NCBI RefSeq assembly: GCF_028747985.1
Contig: NZ_CP118108.1
Location: 3,911,501 to 3,975,500, forward strand
From: Paenibacillus urinalis
Lineage (GTDB): Bacteria > Bacillota > Bacilli > Paenibacillales > Paenibacillaceae
Direction of reading: 5' to 3'
DNA: 64,000 nucleotides
Part shown: positions 51,601-61,221 of the stretch, in pieces
How positions within the stretch are numbered: position 1 is the stretch's first letter
Layout of the letters: every line of letters begins with the position of its first letter
The notes under the pieces: generated by a model
What the model was told of the DNA's origin: nothing
What the model saw: the letters and a program-made list of their open reading frames with translations, nothing else
Databases searched by the model: none
Program-made: the position numbers and the translations under genes

Positions 51601-51870
51601 AAGCGTTGGAAGAAGTCCATCCGGACGCTCCTGACGAATGATTTGGGTGACAAAGTCGAGCGTGATGGGTTCGATATATACTTTGTCTGCCATATTGGTG
51701 TCTGTCATAATCGTAGCTGGGTTGCTGTTTATAAGAACAACTTCCACGCCTTCTTCTTTGAGCGCTTGGCACGCTTGGGTCCCGGCATAGTCAAACTCTG
51801 CAGCCTGACCGATGACAATCGGGCCGGACCCGATGACAAGAATTTTCTTGAGGTCTTTATTAATAGGCAT
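48652..51870 (-). CDS. carB: Carbamoyl-phosphate synthase large subunit
   Basis: 1072 residues with two homologous ATP-grasp halves (start [18 protein letters not shown] and again [18 protein letters not shown]) and a C-terminal allosteric MGS-like domain ([20 protein letters not shown]). Makes carbamoyl phosphate with CarA. AAAGGAG precedes the ATG at 51870, 1 nt after the carA stop. The pyr-operon copy is expected to be the pyrimidine-regulated enzyme. Confidence 0.97.
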   Translation of the reverse strand: MPINKDLKKILVIGSGPIVIGQAAEFDYAGTQACQALKEEGVEVVLINSNPATIMTDTNMADKVYIEPITLDFVTQIIRQERPDGLLPTLGGQTGLNMAVELARAGVLESENVKLLGTQLTSIEKAEDRDLFRELMRELEQPVPESTIVTTVEEAVKFANEIGYPIIVRPAYTLGGTGGGICADEEELLETVASGLRYSPITQCLVEKSIAGMKEVEYEVMRDANDNCIVVCNMENFDPVGVHTGDSIVVAPSQTLSDREYQMLRSASLKIIRALNIEGGCNVQFALDPQSFQYYVIEVNPRVSRSSALASKATGYPIAKMAAKIALGYTLDEIINPVTGQTYAFFEPTLDYIVSKIPRWPFDKFTSANRKLGTQMKATGEVMAIGRTFEESIHKAVRSLEIGVNRIYLKEAATLEDEVLRNRLAKPDDERMFLVAEAFRRGYTLQEIQDITKIDWWFLDKIEAIVKFEDQIRSEKELTAETLYQAKRMGFTDRSIAELRAEGQPGTAHTKESEVRELREAQNLRPVYKMVDTCAAEFEATTPYYYSSYETENEVLPSDKEKIVVLGSGPIRIGQGIEFDYSTVHAVWAIQKAGYEAVIINNNPETVSTDFNTSDRLYFEPLFFEDVMNVIEQENPIGVIVQFGGQTAINLAAPLAAAGVKILGTDLASIDEAEDRKKFEALLSRLSIAQPQGSTVTSVDEAVGTAQGLGYPVLVRPSYVLGGRAMEIVYSDSELLSYMEQAVKINPEHPVLIDRYMLGKEVEVDAICDGETVLIPGIMEHVERAGVHSGDSIAVYPPQHLEAHLKEKIVDITIKIAKELKTIGLVNIQFVIYQDDVYVIEVNPRSSRTVPFLSKVTGIPMANLATQAILGNKLADQGYVDGLWPESDHVSVKVPVFSFAKLRRVEPTLGPEMKSTGEVMGRDVLYAKALYKGLIGAGMKIPSSGAIIATVADKDKDEAVSLLGGFYKLGYKIIATGGTADALAKAGIPVQTVNKLSEGTPNILDMIRTGEANFVFNTLTKGKTPQRDGFRIRREAVENGVVCMTSLDTVRALLQMLETINFSSESMPAFSR

Positions 51871-51871
51871 G

Positions 51872-53014
51872 TTAGCGTGCTCCTTTCCCTGCTGCGGCAA
51901 GAACGGCTTGGCGCGGCTTCTGCGGGTTGTTTTGTTTATGTTCACGAATCATATCAAGGAAGCGGTCGAACAGATAGGAATTATCCTGTGGACCTGGTGC
52001 TGCTTCTGGATGATACTGCACTGAGAAAGCAGGGTATTTGGTATGCTTCAACCCTTCAATCGTTTTGTCATTGTTGTTGATGTGTGTAACTTCCAGATCT
52101 GTTCCTTTAATGGATTCTTCGTTAACCGTATAGCCGTGATTCTGGGAAGTAATATAGCAGCGTCCTGTTTCAAGCTCCTTCACCGGATGGTTACCGCCGC
52201 GGTGTCCGAATTTCAGTTTTTCCGTATTTGCACCTGCTGCCAGAGCGAACAGCTGATGTCCCAGACAGATCCCGAAGATCGGATATTCACCCAGAAGCTC
52301 AGATACCATCTTGACTGCATGAGGCACGTCTTTTGGATCCCCAGGGCCGTTAGAGAGCTGAATTCCGTCCGGATTCAATCTACGGATCTCTTCTGCCGTC
52401 GTGTCATGAGGTACGACCACAATGTCACAGCCGCGCTTGTTCAGCTCACGCAAAATCCCTGTTTTCGCACCGTAGTCAACAAGTACGATTTTTTCACCGA
52501 TGCCAGGGCTGTTATATACATGTTTCGTAGAAGTCATTGGCACCTGGTTGCGAAGCTCATCAATCGTCGTATCACCCATCATTTCCAGAAGCTCTTCAAC
52601 CGGCTTGGAGCCTGTTGTTAGAATCCCCTTCATCGTTCCTTGGTGACGAATGCGGCGTGTCAGCATCCGTGTGTCGATATCACTGATACCGATAATCCCA
52701 TGTTCTTTGAGCAGCATGTCAATGCTGTATTCAGCGCGCCAGTTGCTTGGCACCGGTTCGTAACGGCGAGTTACGAAACCATGCACGTATGGACGGATGG
52801 ATTCAAAGTCATCCCGGGTAATTCCGTAGTTTCCGATCAGCGGATAGGTCATTGTTACAATTTGTCCGCAGTAAGAAGGATCAGAGAGCACCTCTTGGTA
52901 GCCCGTAATTCCTGTATTAAAAACGACCTCACCTGTTTGCTCACCTTCAGCCCCGAATGCTCTGCCTGTGAACAATGTGCCGTCTTCTAGTAATAATCTT
53001 GCTTGTGCCTGCAT
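51872..53014 (-). CDS. carA: Carbamoyl-phosphate synthase small subunit
   Basis: 380 residues. The N-terminal half is the CPSase small-subunit domain; the C-terminal class I amidotransferase has [12 protein letters not shown] with the nucleophilic Cys, and the [10 protein letters not shown] end with His and Glu. It supplies ammonia to CarB. GAAGGAG is 8 nt before the ATG at 53014. Confidence 0.97.
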   Translation of the reverse strand: MQAQARLLLEDGTLFTGRAFGAEGEQTGEVVFNTGITGYQEVLSDPSYCGQIVTMTYPLIGNYGITRDDFESIRPYVHGFVTRRYEPVPSNWRAEYSIDMLLKEHGIIGISDIDTRMLTRRIRHQGTMKGILTTGSKPVEELLEMMGDTTIDELRNQVPMTSTKHVYNSPGIGEKIVLVDYGAKTGILRELNKRGCDIVVVPHDTTAEEIRRLNPDGIQLSNGPGDPKDVPHAVKMVSELLGEYPIFGICLGHQLFALAAGANTEKLKFGHRGGNHPVKELETGRCYITSQNHGYTVNEESIKGTDLEVTHINNNDKTIEGLKHTKYPAFSVQYHPEAAPGPQDNSYLFDRFLDMIREHKQNNPQKPRQAVLAAAGKGAR

Positions 53015-53110
53015 CCAACTCACTCCTTCGTTGTATCTGTTTCATATTTAAAATGTGCTTACATAATGAATTGATAAGATAATAGTGCGTAAACCATATT
53101 GATTACTTGT

Positions 53111-54415
53111 TTAGCTTAATGTTGGATCAGAATATACCTTCTTGCCGTCTACAAAAGTCATAACCGGCCAGCCTTTGAGCTCCCAGCCTGTGAATGGAGT
53201 ATTGCGTCCTTTGGTCGCAAACTCGTTCGGATCAACCGCGCGAAGTCCTTCAAGATCAATGATGGTGACATCCGCGATGGCATCCTTCTCAAGACGACCT
53301 GTATCCAGTCTGAATACCCGAGCAGGCTCAGCTGTCATTTTGTCAACAAGAAACTTGAGCGTCCATTTTCCTGTCTCCACGAACTTGGTATAGAGCAGCG
53401 GAAATGCGGTCTCAAACCCGACAATTCCGAACGGAGCGAGCTCCATCCCTTTGGCTTTCTCCTCCGCGCTGTGAGGTGCATGGTCTGTGACGATCATATC
53501 GAGCGTTCCGTCCTCAAGCCCCTTGATGCAGGCTTCTACATCACGGCGGGAACGAAGGGGAGGATTCATCTTCCAATTCGCATCCAGACCCGGAATGTCT
53601 TCATCTGCCAGTATCAGATGGTGCGGACATACCTCAGCCGTTACTTTAATTCCGATTTCTTTCGCTTGGCGGATCAGTCTTACGGATTGCTCTGTACTTA
53701 CGTGGCAGACATGGTAGTGCACGCCTGTGGCTTCTGCCAGCAGAATGTCGCGTCCTACATGGATTGCCTCAGACTCGTTTGGAATCCCTTTGAGCCCATG
53801 CTTCCTTGCGAACTCTCCTTCGGCTACACATGCGCCTTCTACCAGAGAGTTATCTTCACAGTGAGCAATAACCGGCATATCCAGCGAAGCCGCTAAGGCC
53901 ATCGCATCCTTCATCATCTGCGCGCTCTGCACACCAACACCGTCATCTGTGTAGCCGATCGCACCTGCTGATTTAAGTGCTTCAAAGTTGGTCAGCTCAC
54001 GGCCCAGTTCATTGATCGTAATAGCTGCATAGGGCAGTACTTTTGCCAGATTTGCTTCCTGTGCTTTTTTCAGCACCATCTGCACCGTTTCCGGATCATC
54101 TGTGACAGGTCTCGTATTCGGCATGCAGGCGATGGTGGTAAACCCGCCTTTTACAGCAGAACGGCTGCCGGTTTCGATCGTCTCTTTATGCTCAAATCCC
54201 GGCTCCCTAAGATGTACATGCATGTCGATCAGCCCTGGGACAACCAGCTTGCCTGCCGCATCAATCACTTCTACATCTGTATCTTCTGAAGCGAAGTAGC
54301 CTGCATTTTCATCCATGATGTCAAGAATTTTGCCATCCGCTATCATAATGCTTTTCCGTTCAAGTTCCCCTTCTTGATTCAGCACGTTTGCATTCTTTAT
54401 AAAATAAGCTTTCAT
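53111..54415 (-). CDS. pyrC: Dihydroorotase
   Basis: 434 residues, type I amidohydrolase that closes carbamoyl aspartate to dihydroorotate. Zinc ligands in GLIDMHVHLREPG, a later His in YHVCHVST and the catalytic Asp in VTDHAPHS. GGAGG is close to the ATG. It starts 107 nt after pyrB stops. Confidence 0.96.
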   Translation of the reverse strand: MKAYFIKNANVLNQEGELERKSIMIADGKILDIMDENAGYFASEDTDVEVIDAAGKLVVPGLIDMHVHLREPGFEHKETIETGSRSAVKGGFTTIACMPNTRPVTDDPETVQMVLKKAQEANLAKVLPYAAITINELGRELTNFEALKSAGAIGYTDDGVGVQSAQMMKDAMALAASLDMPVIAHCEDNSLVEGACVAEGEFARKHGLKGIPNESEAIHVGRDILLAEATGVHYHVCHVSTEQSVRLIRQAKEIGIKVTAEVCPHHLILADEDIPGLDANWKMNPPLRSRRDVEACIKGLEDGTLDMIVTDHAPHSAEEKAKGMELAPFGIVGFETAFPLLYTKFVETGKWTLKFLVDKMTAEPARVFRLDTGRLEKDAIADVTIIDLEGLRAVDPNEFATKGRNTPFTGWELKGWPVMTFVDGKKVYSDPTLS

Positions 54416-54522
54416 TTATATCCTCCGCTCCGGTCACCCATCTACGTTATTCAAGATGTTTGTACCTGTTTAATGTTGGTAGCTGATATTTTTCTCTGTC
54501 TTGTCTTCTACTTCATGCCTAT

Positions 54523-56021
<1,499 letters not shown>

Positions 56022-56042
56022 TTATGGTCCCGTGACGAGATA

Positions 56043-56245
56043 AAAAAAACTCCCTGCCGATAAAACTTGGGCAAGGAGTCTCAAAACCGCGGCTACGCAC
56101 GCCGGGTCACTAAGCTCTAAAGGACATACGGAAGCAGCAGCCGCAGCTACAGATCCGGGTCCAATCACGTTACCTTGCCAGTCTCACGGGACTGATTTAA
56201 AGGTGCTATTCATGTTATTGCGCAGGCGTGTAACCTCTCTGGATT
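56043..56245 (-). promoter_or_regulatory. PyrR-controlled attenuator of the pyr operon
   Basis: The minus strand has AATCCAGAGAGGTT (in 56231-56245), a perfect PyrR binding loop (ARUCCNGNGAGGYU), and a second copy AGTCCCGTGAGACT (56180-56193) with one mismatch. The terminator ACTCCTTGCC/GGCAGGGAGT with eight T is at 56043-56079, shortly before pyrR. PyrR-UMP would stabilise the anti-antiterminator. Confidence 0.88.
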
Positions 56246-56280
56246 ACTCACATTCCTAGGCAATTTTTCATCGACATGAA

Positions 56281-56309
56281 TTATGACAGAAAGCTTATCC
56301 TCTGTCAAC
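56281..56309 (-). promoter_or_regulatory. Promoter of the pyr operon
   Basis: TTGACA (56304-56309), 17 nt spacer, CATAAT (56281-56286). From here to 56527 I see no gene. Confidence 0.75.
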
Positions 56310-56527
56310 ACCTTAACCAAAAAGAAGCACCAAGTGAAGTAATAAACGTTACACAGCGATGAGATTTATACAAAATTATCAGAGGAATATACATTAAACA
56401 TTCATTATTTTTAATAATTATACAATAACTCCGTATATTTATCCACTGTTCTTTTTTGAAGCTTGGGATCGGCATAGTGTGACCTTAGAAGCGATCCGAG
56501 TTTAAAGAACTTTGGCAATGCACACAA

Positions 56528-56556
56528 AAAAAGAGACCCTCAGCAAAGGGTCTCTT
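56528..56556 (-). terminator. Terminator of the 30-residue membrane protein gene
   Basis: AAGAGACCCT and AGGGTCTCTT stem followed by seven T on the minus strand. Confidence 0.85.
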
Positions 56557-56574
56557 ACCGTACGTATTTAATAA

Positions 56575-56667
56575 TTAATGGTCATCCTTGGCAAGTCTGC
56601 GGAACATAGCTGTAATACCGATTCCGCCCAAGACCATAATAACTGCGATCATTGCGATAAATTCCAT
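56575..56667 (-). CDS. Single-pass membrane micro-protein, 30 residues
   Basis: MEFIAMIAVIMVLGGIG, a membrane helix to about residue 21, then the basic-acidic tail MFRRLAKDDH. AAGGAGG lies 9 nt before the ATG, and a terminator follows, so it is a likely gene. Downstream of dapL by 126 nt. Unknown. Confidence 0.72.
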   Translation of the reverse strand: MEFIAMIAVIMVLGGIGITAMFRRLAKDDH

Positions 56668-56793
56668 AAAATTATGCCTCCTTCATGGATTTCTTATAGA
56701 TCTAGTCTACCTCAATTCGGAGGACTTTTATTAATCAATCCGTGACAAAACTATGAAAGATACCACTTGGATATATTTGGATTAAGATTAGGA

Positions 56794-58047
56794 TTAGAAT
56801 TCGAACTGAACATCACTTAGCCGGCGTTTTATTTCACCGATTACACGCTGCTCCTCTTCTTCACCGTTTGCTTCAAATGTAACAGAGAAACGGACAAAAT
56901 GACCGGCATCGTCCCACGGTACAGAAGAGATCAGCTTCTCACGAATGAGAAACTGAGAGAAATCTTCACCGGATTCAAAACGTCGCCCCCCCGCAATTCC
57001 AGATGGAGCTTCAACGTACAAGTAGACGGAGCCTTTTGGCTTCTCTACTCGGAAGCCCAGCTCATTCAATGCCTGGACCAGCAAATCATGACGACGGGAG
57101 TACTTCTCTGTCATTTTTAACGTAATTTCTGGATGTGCAAGTCCATAGGCAGCTGCTTTTTGAATAGCCGTAGATTGCCCTGAATCATGATTGTCTTTTA
57201 TTTCGCTGAACGCCTTTATAACAAGCGGATTCCCCGCAGCGAACCCCATGCTCCAGCCTGTCATATTGAACGATTTGGAGAGGGAATGGAGCTCTACGCC
57301 CACATCTTTGGCACCTGGCACAGACAAGAAGCTGAATGGCTTGACGCCATCATACGTAAGAGCTGCATAAGTGGCATCATGCACTACCATCACATTGTAC
57401 TTCTTAGCCCATTCGATCACTTCAGTGAAGAATTCAGCTGTTGCGCTAGCACCTGTTGGATTGTTCGGATAATTCAAATAAATCAGCTTCGCACGAAGAG
57501 CAATCTCTTCTGGAATCGAAGTGAGGTCAGGCAGGAAATGGTTCTCTTTGGTCAATTGAACATTGTAAACTTCTCCGCCCAGATACTTCGTATGCGTACC
57601 CATAACAGGGTAACCCGGTACAGTCAGAACGGCAACATCACCTGGATTGATAAATGCAGAAGGGATGATGGCCAGAGCGGACTTGGAGCCGGAGGAATAA
57701 ACGACCTCAGTCACAGGATCGATATCTTCTACACTGAATACCTCTGCAAGATATGCTGCAGCCGCTTCTTTAAATTCTGGAACTCCATTATTTGCATACC
57801 CGCGATTTTCCGGCTTCGCAGCCTCTGCAGCTAGTGTCGCAGCGATTCCGGTATCCATCATTTCATTTGGCTCGTAAGCTCCCAGGTTTATCAGTTCAAT
57901 GTCGGGAAAATTTTTATTCGCCGCTGTAATTGCGCGTTTGATTTTATCCAATTTATTGTTGTTTGGCGATTTACCATAGTTCGGACCGCCGATACGATCA
58001 GCAAAGCAATTCTGAATATACGTTTCTTGGTATTTGTCAATGCTCAT
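56794..58047 (-). CDS. dapL: LL-diaminopimelate aminotransferase (DapL type)
   Basis: 417 residues, class I/II aminotransferase. The PLP lysine is in SLSKSFNMTGW, with YPNNPTGA and the Arg in HFVRFSVTF. The best match is the DapL group that converts tetrahydrodipicolinate directly to LL-diaminopimelate; other aminotransferase roles cannot be excluded. GGGAGG is 10 nt before the ATG at 58047. It stands between rluD and pyrR, an insertion compared with Bacillus subtilis. Confidence 0.85.
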   Translation of the reverse strand: MSIDKYQETYIQNCFADRIGGPNYGKSPNNNKLDKIKRAITAANKNFPDIELINLGAYEPNEMMDTGIAATLAAEAAKPENRGYANNGVPEFKEAAAAYLAEVFSVEDIDPVTEVVYSSGSKSALAIIPSAFINPGDVAVLTVPGYPVMGTHTKYLGGEVYNVQLTKENHFLPDLTSIPEEIALRAKLIYLNYPNNPTGASATAEFFTEVIEWAKKYNVMVVHDATYAALTYDGVKPFSFLSVPGAKDVGVELHSLSKSFNMTGWSMGFAAGNPLVIKAFSEIKDNHDSGQSTAIQKAAAYGLAHPEITLKMTEKYSRRHDLLVQALNELGFRVEKPKGSVYLYVEAPSGIAGGRRFESGEDFSQFLIREKLISSVPWDDAGHFVRFSVTFEANGEEEEQRVIGEIKRRLSDVQFEF

Positions 58048-58199
58048 GAGTGTCCATCCTCCCTTGTAACCAGTTTGCATTTCGGAAAATGCCTGTCACA
58101 CTTATTACCCATTGGATTGAGGTTTTCCACCAGTTTGCATTCAATCACCATGAAATATTCAGGCATTCTGTAAGTTTCTCTTCTCAAAAAATCATAAAG

Positions 58200-58227
58200 A
58201 AAGAGCCGCACATCACTGCGGCCCTTT
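58200..58227 (-). terminator. Terminator of the lspA-rluD unit
   Basis: AAAGGGCCGCA and TGCGGCTCTTT stem then CTTTATG on the minus strand. Confidence 0.8.
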
Positions 58228-58265
58228 CAGTTTCTATATAAGACTCGAACATATAAATGAACAGC

Positions 58266-59207
58266 TTATCTGCTTCGGAGTGAAGCGAGTACATCTTCCA
58301 TATCTTGAGGCAGAGGGGCGTTAAATTCCAGTGTTTCGCCTGAATCCGGATGAACGAAGCCCAGCGTTGCTGCATGCAGTGCTTGTCCGTTCATCTTCAC
58401 ACCCTTGCTTCGTCCATACATCGGATCTCCGACTAGCGAATGACCAATAAACTTCATGTGCACCCGAATTTGATGGGTTCTGCCCGTCTCCAGCTTGAGC
58501 TCTAACAAGGTGTAGTCCCCAAGCCGCTCCATCACGGAAAAATGAGTCACTGCATGCTTGCTGTTACGCTCCGTTACGGTAAACATCTTCCGATCGTGTG
58601 CATCACGGCCAATAGGCGCATCAATGGTCCCCTGATCATGCTGAACATGTCCATGGACCAATGCAATATAACGTCTATTGACACTATGGTCTTTAAGCTG
58701 CGCCGCAAGCGATGCATGGGCTTTATCATTCTTCGCAGCCATCAGAAGTCCTGACGTATCCTTATCAATTCTGTGCACGATGCCAGGACGCAGTTCTCCG
58801 TTGATGCCAGACAGGTCATGGCAATGATACATCAGCGCATTTACTAGCGTACCCGAGGCATGGCCTGGTGCGGGATGTACAACGAGACCTCTCTGCTTAT
58901 TTACCACAATGACACTCGAATCTTCATAAACCACTTCAAGCGGGATATTCTCGGGCAGTATTTCAACCGCGGCAACCTCGGGGACAACAAGCTCAATCTT
59001 GTCTCCTGCTGCCAGTTTATAGTTCGACTTTACTTGGCTGCCGTTAACGGTCACCTGACCATCACCAATCCAGATTTGAACCTGGGAACGCGATACGCCC
59101 TCCATACTGTCAGCAATATATTTATCAATTCGTTCCTTAGCGAAATCCGCCTCAACGGTCCATTCTTGGATGTCCTGGCCTGATTCCTGATCGGACCGAT
59201 CTGTCAT
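58266..59207 (-). CDS. rluD: 23S rRNA pseudouridine synthase, RluA/RluD family
   Basis: 313 residues with an S4 domain (about 18-75, KERIDKYIADSMEGVSRSQV) and the RluA catalytic core (GIVHRIDKDTSGLLM with the catalytic Asp; ETGRTHQIRVHM). It modifies uridines in 23S rRNA, exact sites not shown by sequence. The ATG at 59207 follows GAAGGGAAGG, one codon after the lspA stop. Bacillus subtilis YlyB is the counterpart in the same position. Confidence 0.94.
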   Translation of the reverse strand: MTDRSDQESGQDIQEWTVEADFAKERIDKYIADSMEGVSRSQVQIWIGDGQVTVNGSQVKSNYKLAAGDKIELVVPEVAAVEILPENIPLEVVYEDSSVIVVNKQRGLVVHPAPGHASGTLVNALMYHCHDLSGINGELRPGIVHRIDKDTSGLLMAAKNDKAHASLAAQLKDHSVNRRYIALVHGHVQHDQGTIDAPIGRDAHDRKMFTVTERNSKHAVTHFSVMERLGDYTLLELKLETGRTHQIRVHMKFIGHSLVGDPMYGRSKGVKMNGQALHAATLGFVHPDSGETLEFNAPLPQDMEDVLASLRSR

Positions 59208-59211
59208 AGAT

Positions 59212-59703
59212 TTATTCCTTCCCTTCCTCTTGGCTCTGTGCCGCCTGCTTCTCACGTCTTGTTTCAAGCAGTGTGTCCAATATAATCAAGCCTACACCGA
59301 CGACAATCGCAGAATCGGCGATGTTAAAGATCGGAAAGGTGTAGCTTCCAAAATTAAATTTAAAGAAATCGACAACCTCGCCCATCAGCAGTCGATCGAT
59401 AAAGTTGCCCAGTGCACCGCCAAGCACCATAGCAAGAGCTACAGGTAATATTTTATCCGGCTGTGATTTCACCTTGTAGATATACCAGATCAAGGCTACA
59501 GCTACAATCGTTGTTACCACAATAAAGAACCACGTCTGACCCTGCAAAATGCCGAAGGCCGCTCCACGATTCCGATGGGAAGTGATCAAGAAGAAATCGC
59601 CAATTACGGATATTTCCTCCCCAATGGTCATCCGAGTTGCAACAAGCCATTTTGTACCCTGGTCCACTAGAAAAACAATTAGTGCAATGACATAATATAT
59701 CAC
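59212..59703 (-). CDS. lspA: Lipoprotein signal peptidase
   Basis: 163 residues with four membrane helices. Aspartyl protease that removes signal peptides of lipoproteins; the catalytic aspartates are in GNFIDR and FNIADS. GTG start with GGAG 12 nt upstream. Followed directly by rluD. Confidence 0.94.
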   Translation of the reverse strand: MIYYVIALIVFLVDQGTKWLVATRMTIGEEISVIGDFFLITSHRNRGAAFGILQGQTWFFIVVTTIVAVALIWYIYKVKSQPDKILPVALAMVLGGALGNFIDRLLMGEVVDFFKFNFGSYTFPIFNIADSAIVVGVGLIILDTLLETRREKQAAQSQEEGKE

Positions 59704-59759
59704 CTTTTTTTGTCACTCCGATCCTTCTCTTTTACCATTCCATGGGTAATGCCTCGTAT

Positions 59760-59768
59760 ATTGTAGCA
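59760..59768 (-). promoter_or_regulatory. Extended -10 promoter of lspA
   Basis: TGCTACAAT on the minus strand, no clear -35. Confidence 0.45.
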
Positions 59769-59927
59769 CAAGGTCACGAACAGCGTCTATTTTAAGCTGG
59801 CTCCTGGGAATGGACGGCCATGGTGAATCATTTTTGCAAAATCCTCCTTCTCTAAAATTGAACAAATCAGCACACTCTATACAGACAAACCGATGAAGGA
59901 TAAGTTCAACTAAAGGAGTAGACCGCC

Positions 59928-60662
59928 ATGACGCATCTGACGAAGCAGGAATGGAACAGCTTGAAGAAGCAGCTTCTTGAGCAGCAACACGATATCGAGC
60001 AGCGCGAGAAGGAATCCGATCATTACGGGCTTAGTGGATCAACACGTTATGAAGCCGGAGAGTTAACGACTTTTGATAATCACCCAGGTGATGTTGCAAC
60101 AGAAATGTATGAACGTGAAAAAGATATTTCGCTAAACGAGCACGATGAATTTATGCTTGAACGAATCAAAAGCGCGCTGAATCATATGGAAGAGGGCGAT
60201 TACGGTATTTGCGCCGTATGCAGCAAGCCTATTCCTTATGAACGCCTTAATGCAGTACCGTATACCATTTATTGCAGAGAGCATGCTCCTGAAACCTCGG
60301 TATCGGAGGACCGTCCGATTGAGGAGGAATTCCTAAGTCCTCCATTCGGCAGAACAAGCCTGGATGAAAAGGATACCCAGAATGGATTCGATGGTGAAGA
60401 TACCTGGCAGATTCTCGAAAATTACGGGAATTCCAACACGCCCGCTCTTCAGGAAGGCAACAATAACGATGATTATGATGCCATGTACATGGAGGCTGCC
60501 GAGGAGATTGATGGCTGTGTTGAAGCGTATGAGAGCTTTCTCGCGACAGACATATACGGCCAAAACGTATCCGTTGTACGCAACAAGCAGTACAGAAGAT
60601 ATTTGGAGAATCACGAGGGCATGAGCATTTTGGAGCCGGATGTTATTGAAGATGAACTATAG
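59928..60662 (+). CDS. yteA: TraR/DksA-type zinc finger protein, YteA family
   Basis: 244 residues. Helical N-terminus (QEWNSLKKQLLEQQHDIEQR), then a DksA/TraR C4-type finger (GICAVCSKPIPYERLNAVP ... YCREHA). The C-terminal third is acidic and unassigned. Like YteA of Bacillus subtilis (239 residues), reported with sporulation genes; by position it also corresponds to the YlyA slot between ileS and lspA. AAAGGAG precedes the start. It faces away from lspA. Confidence 0.85.
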   Translation: MTHLTKQEWNSLKKQLLEQQHDIEQREKESDHYGLSGSTRYEAGELTTFDNHPGDVATEMYEREKDISLNEHDEFMLERIKSALNHMEEGDYGICAVCSKPIPYERLNAVPYTIYCREHAPETSVSEDRPIEEEFLSPPFGRTSLDEKDTQNGFDGEDTWQILENYGNSNTPALQEGNNNDDYDAMYMEAAEEIDGCVEAYESFLATDIYGQNVSVVRNKQYRRYLENHEGMSILEPDVIEDEL

Positions 60663-60703
60663 TTCGTCTTCCTAAAGCGAATTCCATCTAATGCTTAAGC
60701 GCT

Positions 60704-61060
60704 CTAATATGTATCCAGCTCCAATTGTCTCTGTACGATGCGTACAATATCGGCAATGTAATCCCCGACAATCGGTAAATTCAGCGCGCCAAGCAGCTGA
60801 AGAACATACACAATTGTCGCAGCAAAAAAGGTGAATCCGATCGCAATCCCGACCCCTCTTGCTGTTCCGGATAACAAATTAAGCCAGATCAGTCGCAGAG
60901 GCTTGTGCAGCAGTCTCGTATAATCTGCAATCCTTGATTTCTCCAGATCAAGAGCGAGCTTCTGAAGAACACTATGCATCTCATCCATCTGTTCGTCCAT
61001 TTGCTTCACTTCTGCGGAATAATGCTGACGAATGCGTGATCTTCGCCGAATATTGTTCAT
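60704..61060 (-). CDS. DUF5665 domain protein
   Basis: 118 residues with two membrane segments in the second half (about 67-88 and 92-105), RIADYTRLLHKPLRLIWLN being typical of the DUF5665 family. Function unknown. The ribosome binding site (GAGG) is 12 nt from the ATG. Ends 42 nt from the convergent YteA gene. Confidence 0.78.
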   Translation of the reverse strand: MNNIRRRSRIRQHYSAEVKQMDEQMDEMHSVLQKLALDLEKSRIADYTRLLHKPLRLIWLNLLSGTARGVGIAIGFTFFAATIVYVLQLLGALNLPIVGDYIADIVRIVQRQLELDTY

Positions 61061-61105
61061 AACGAAAAAGGCCTCATTCCTTCAATTATTTCAGTAAATA
61101 TGAAA

Positions 61106-61149
61106 CGAGCCGTAAGACGAGGGAGTTATCCTTCGGCATTAGCGGCTCG
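61106..61149 (-). terminator. Possible terminator after ileS
   Basis: CGAGCCG and CGGCTCG with adjoining TTA/TAA pairs and a long inner loop, followed by TTTC; the T run is weak. Confidence 0.5.
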
Positions 61150-61221
61150 CTTTCACATGCAATTCTTTGCTATTATGTCCGCTTTGCCGGCATTTTAGCC
61201 GGAAAAGCTTCCTTATTTTTT

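Noticed and set aside
50689..52080. 463-codon open frame opposite carB
   Set aside because: Antisense shadow of carB and the end of carA, no start site or domain.
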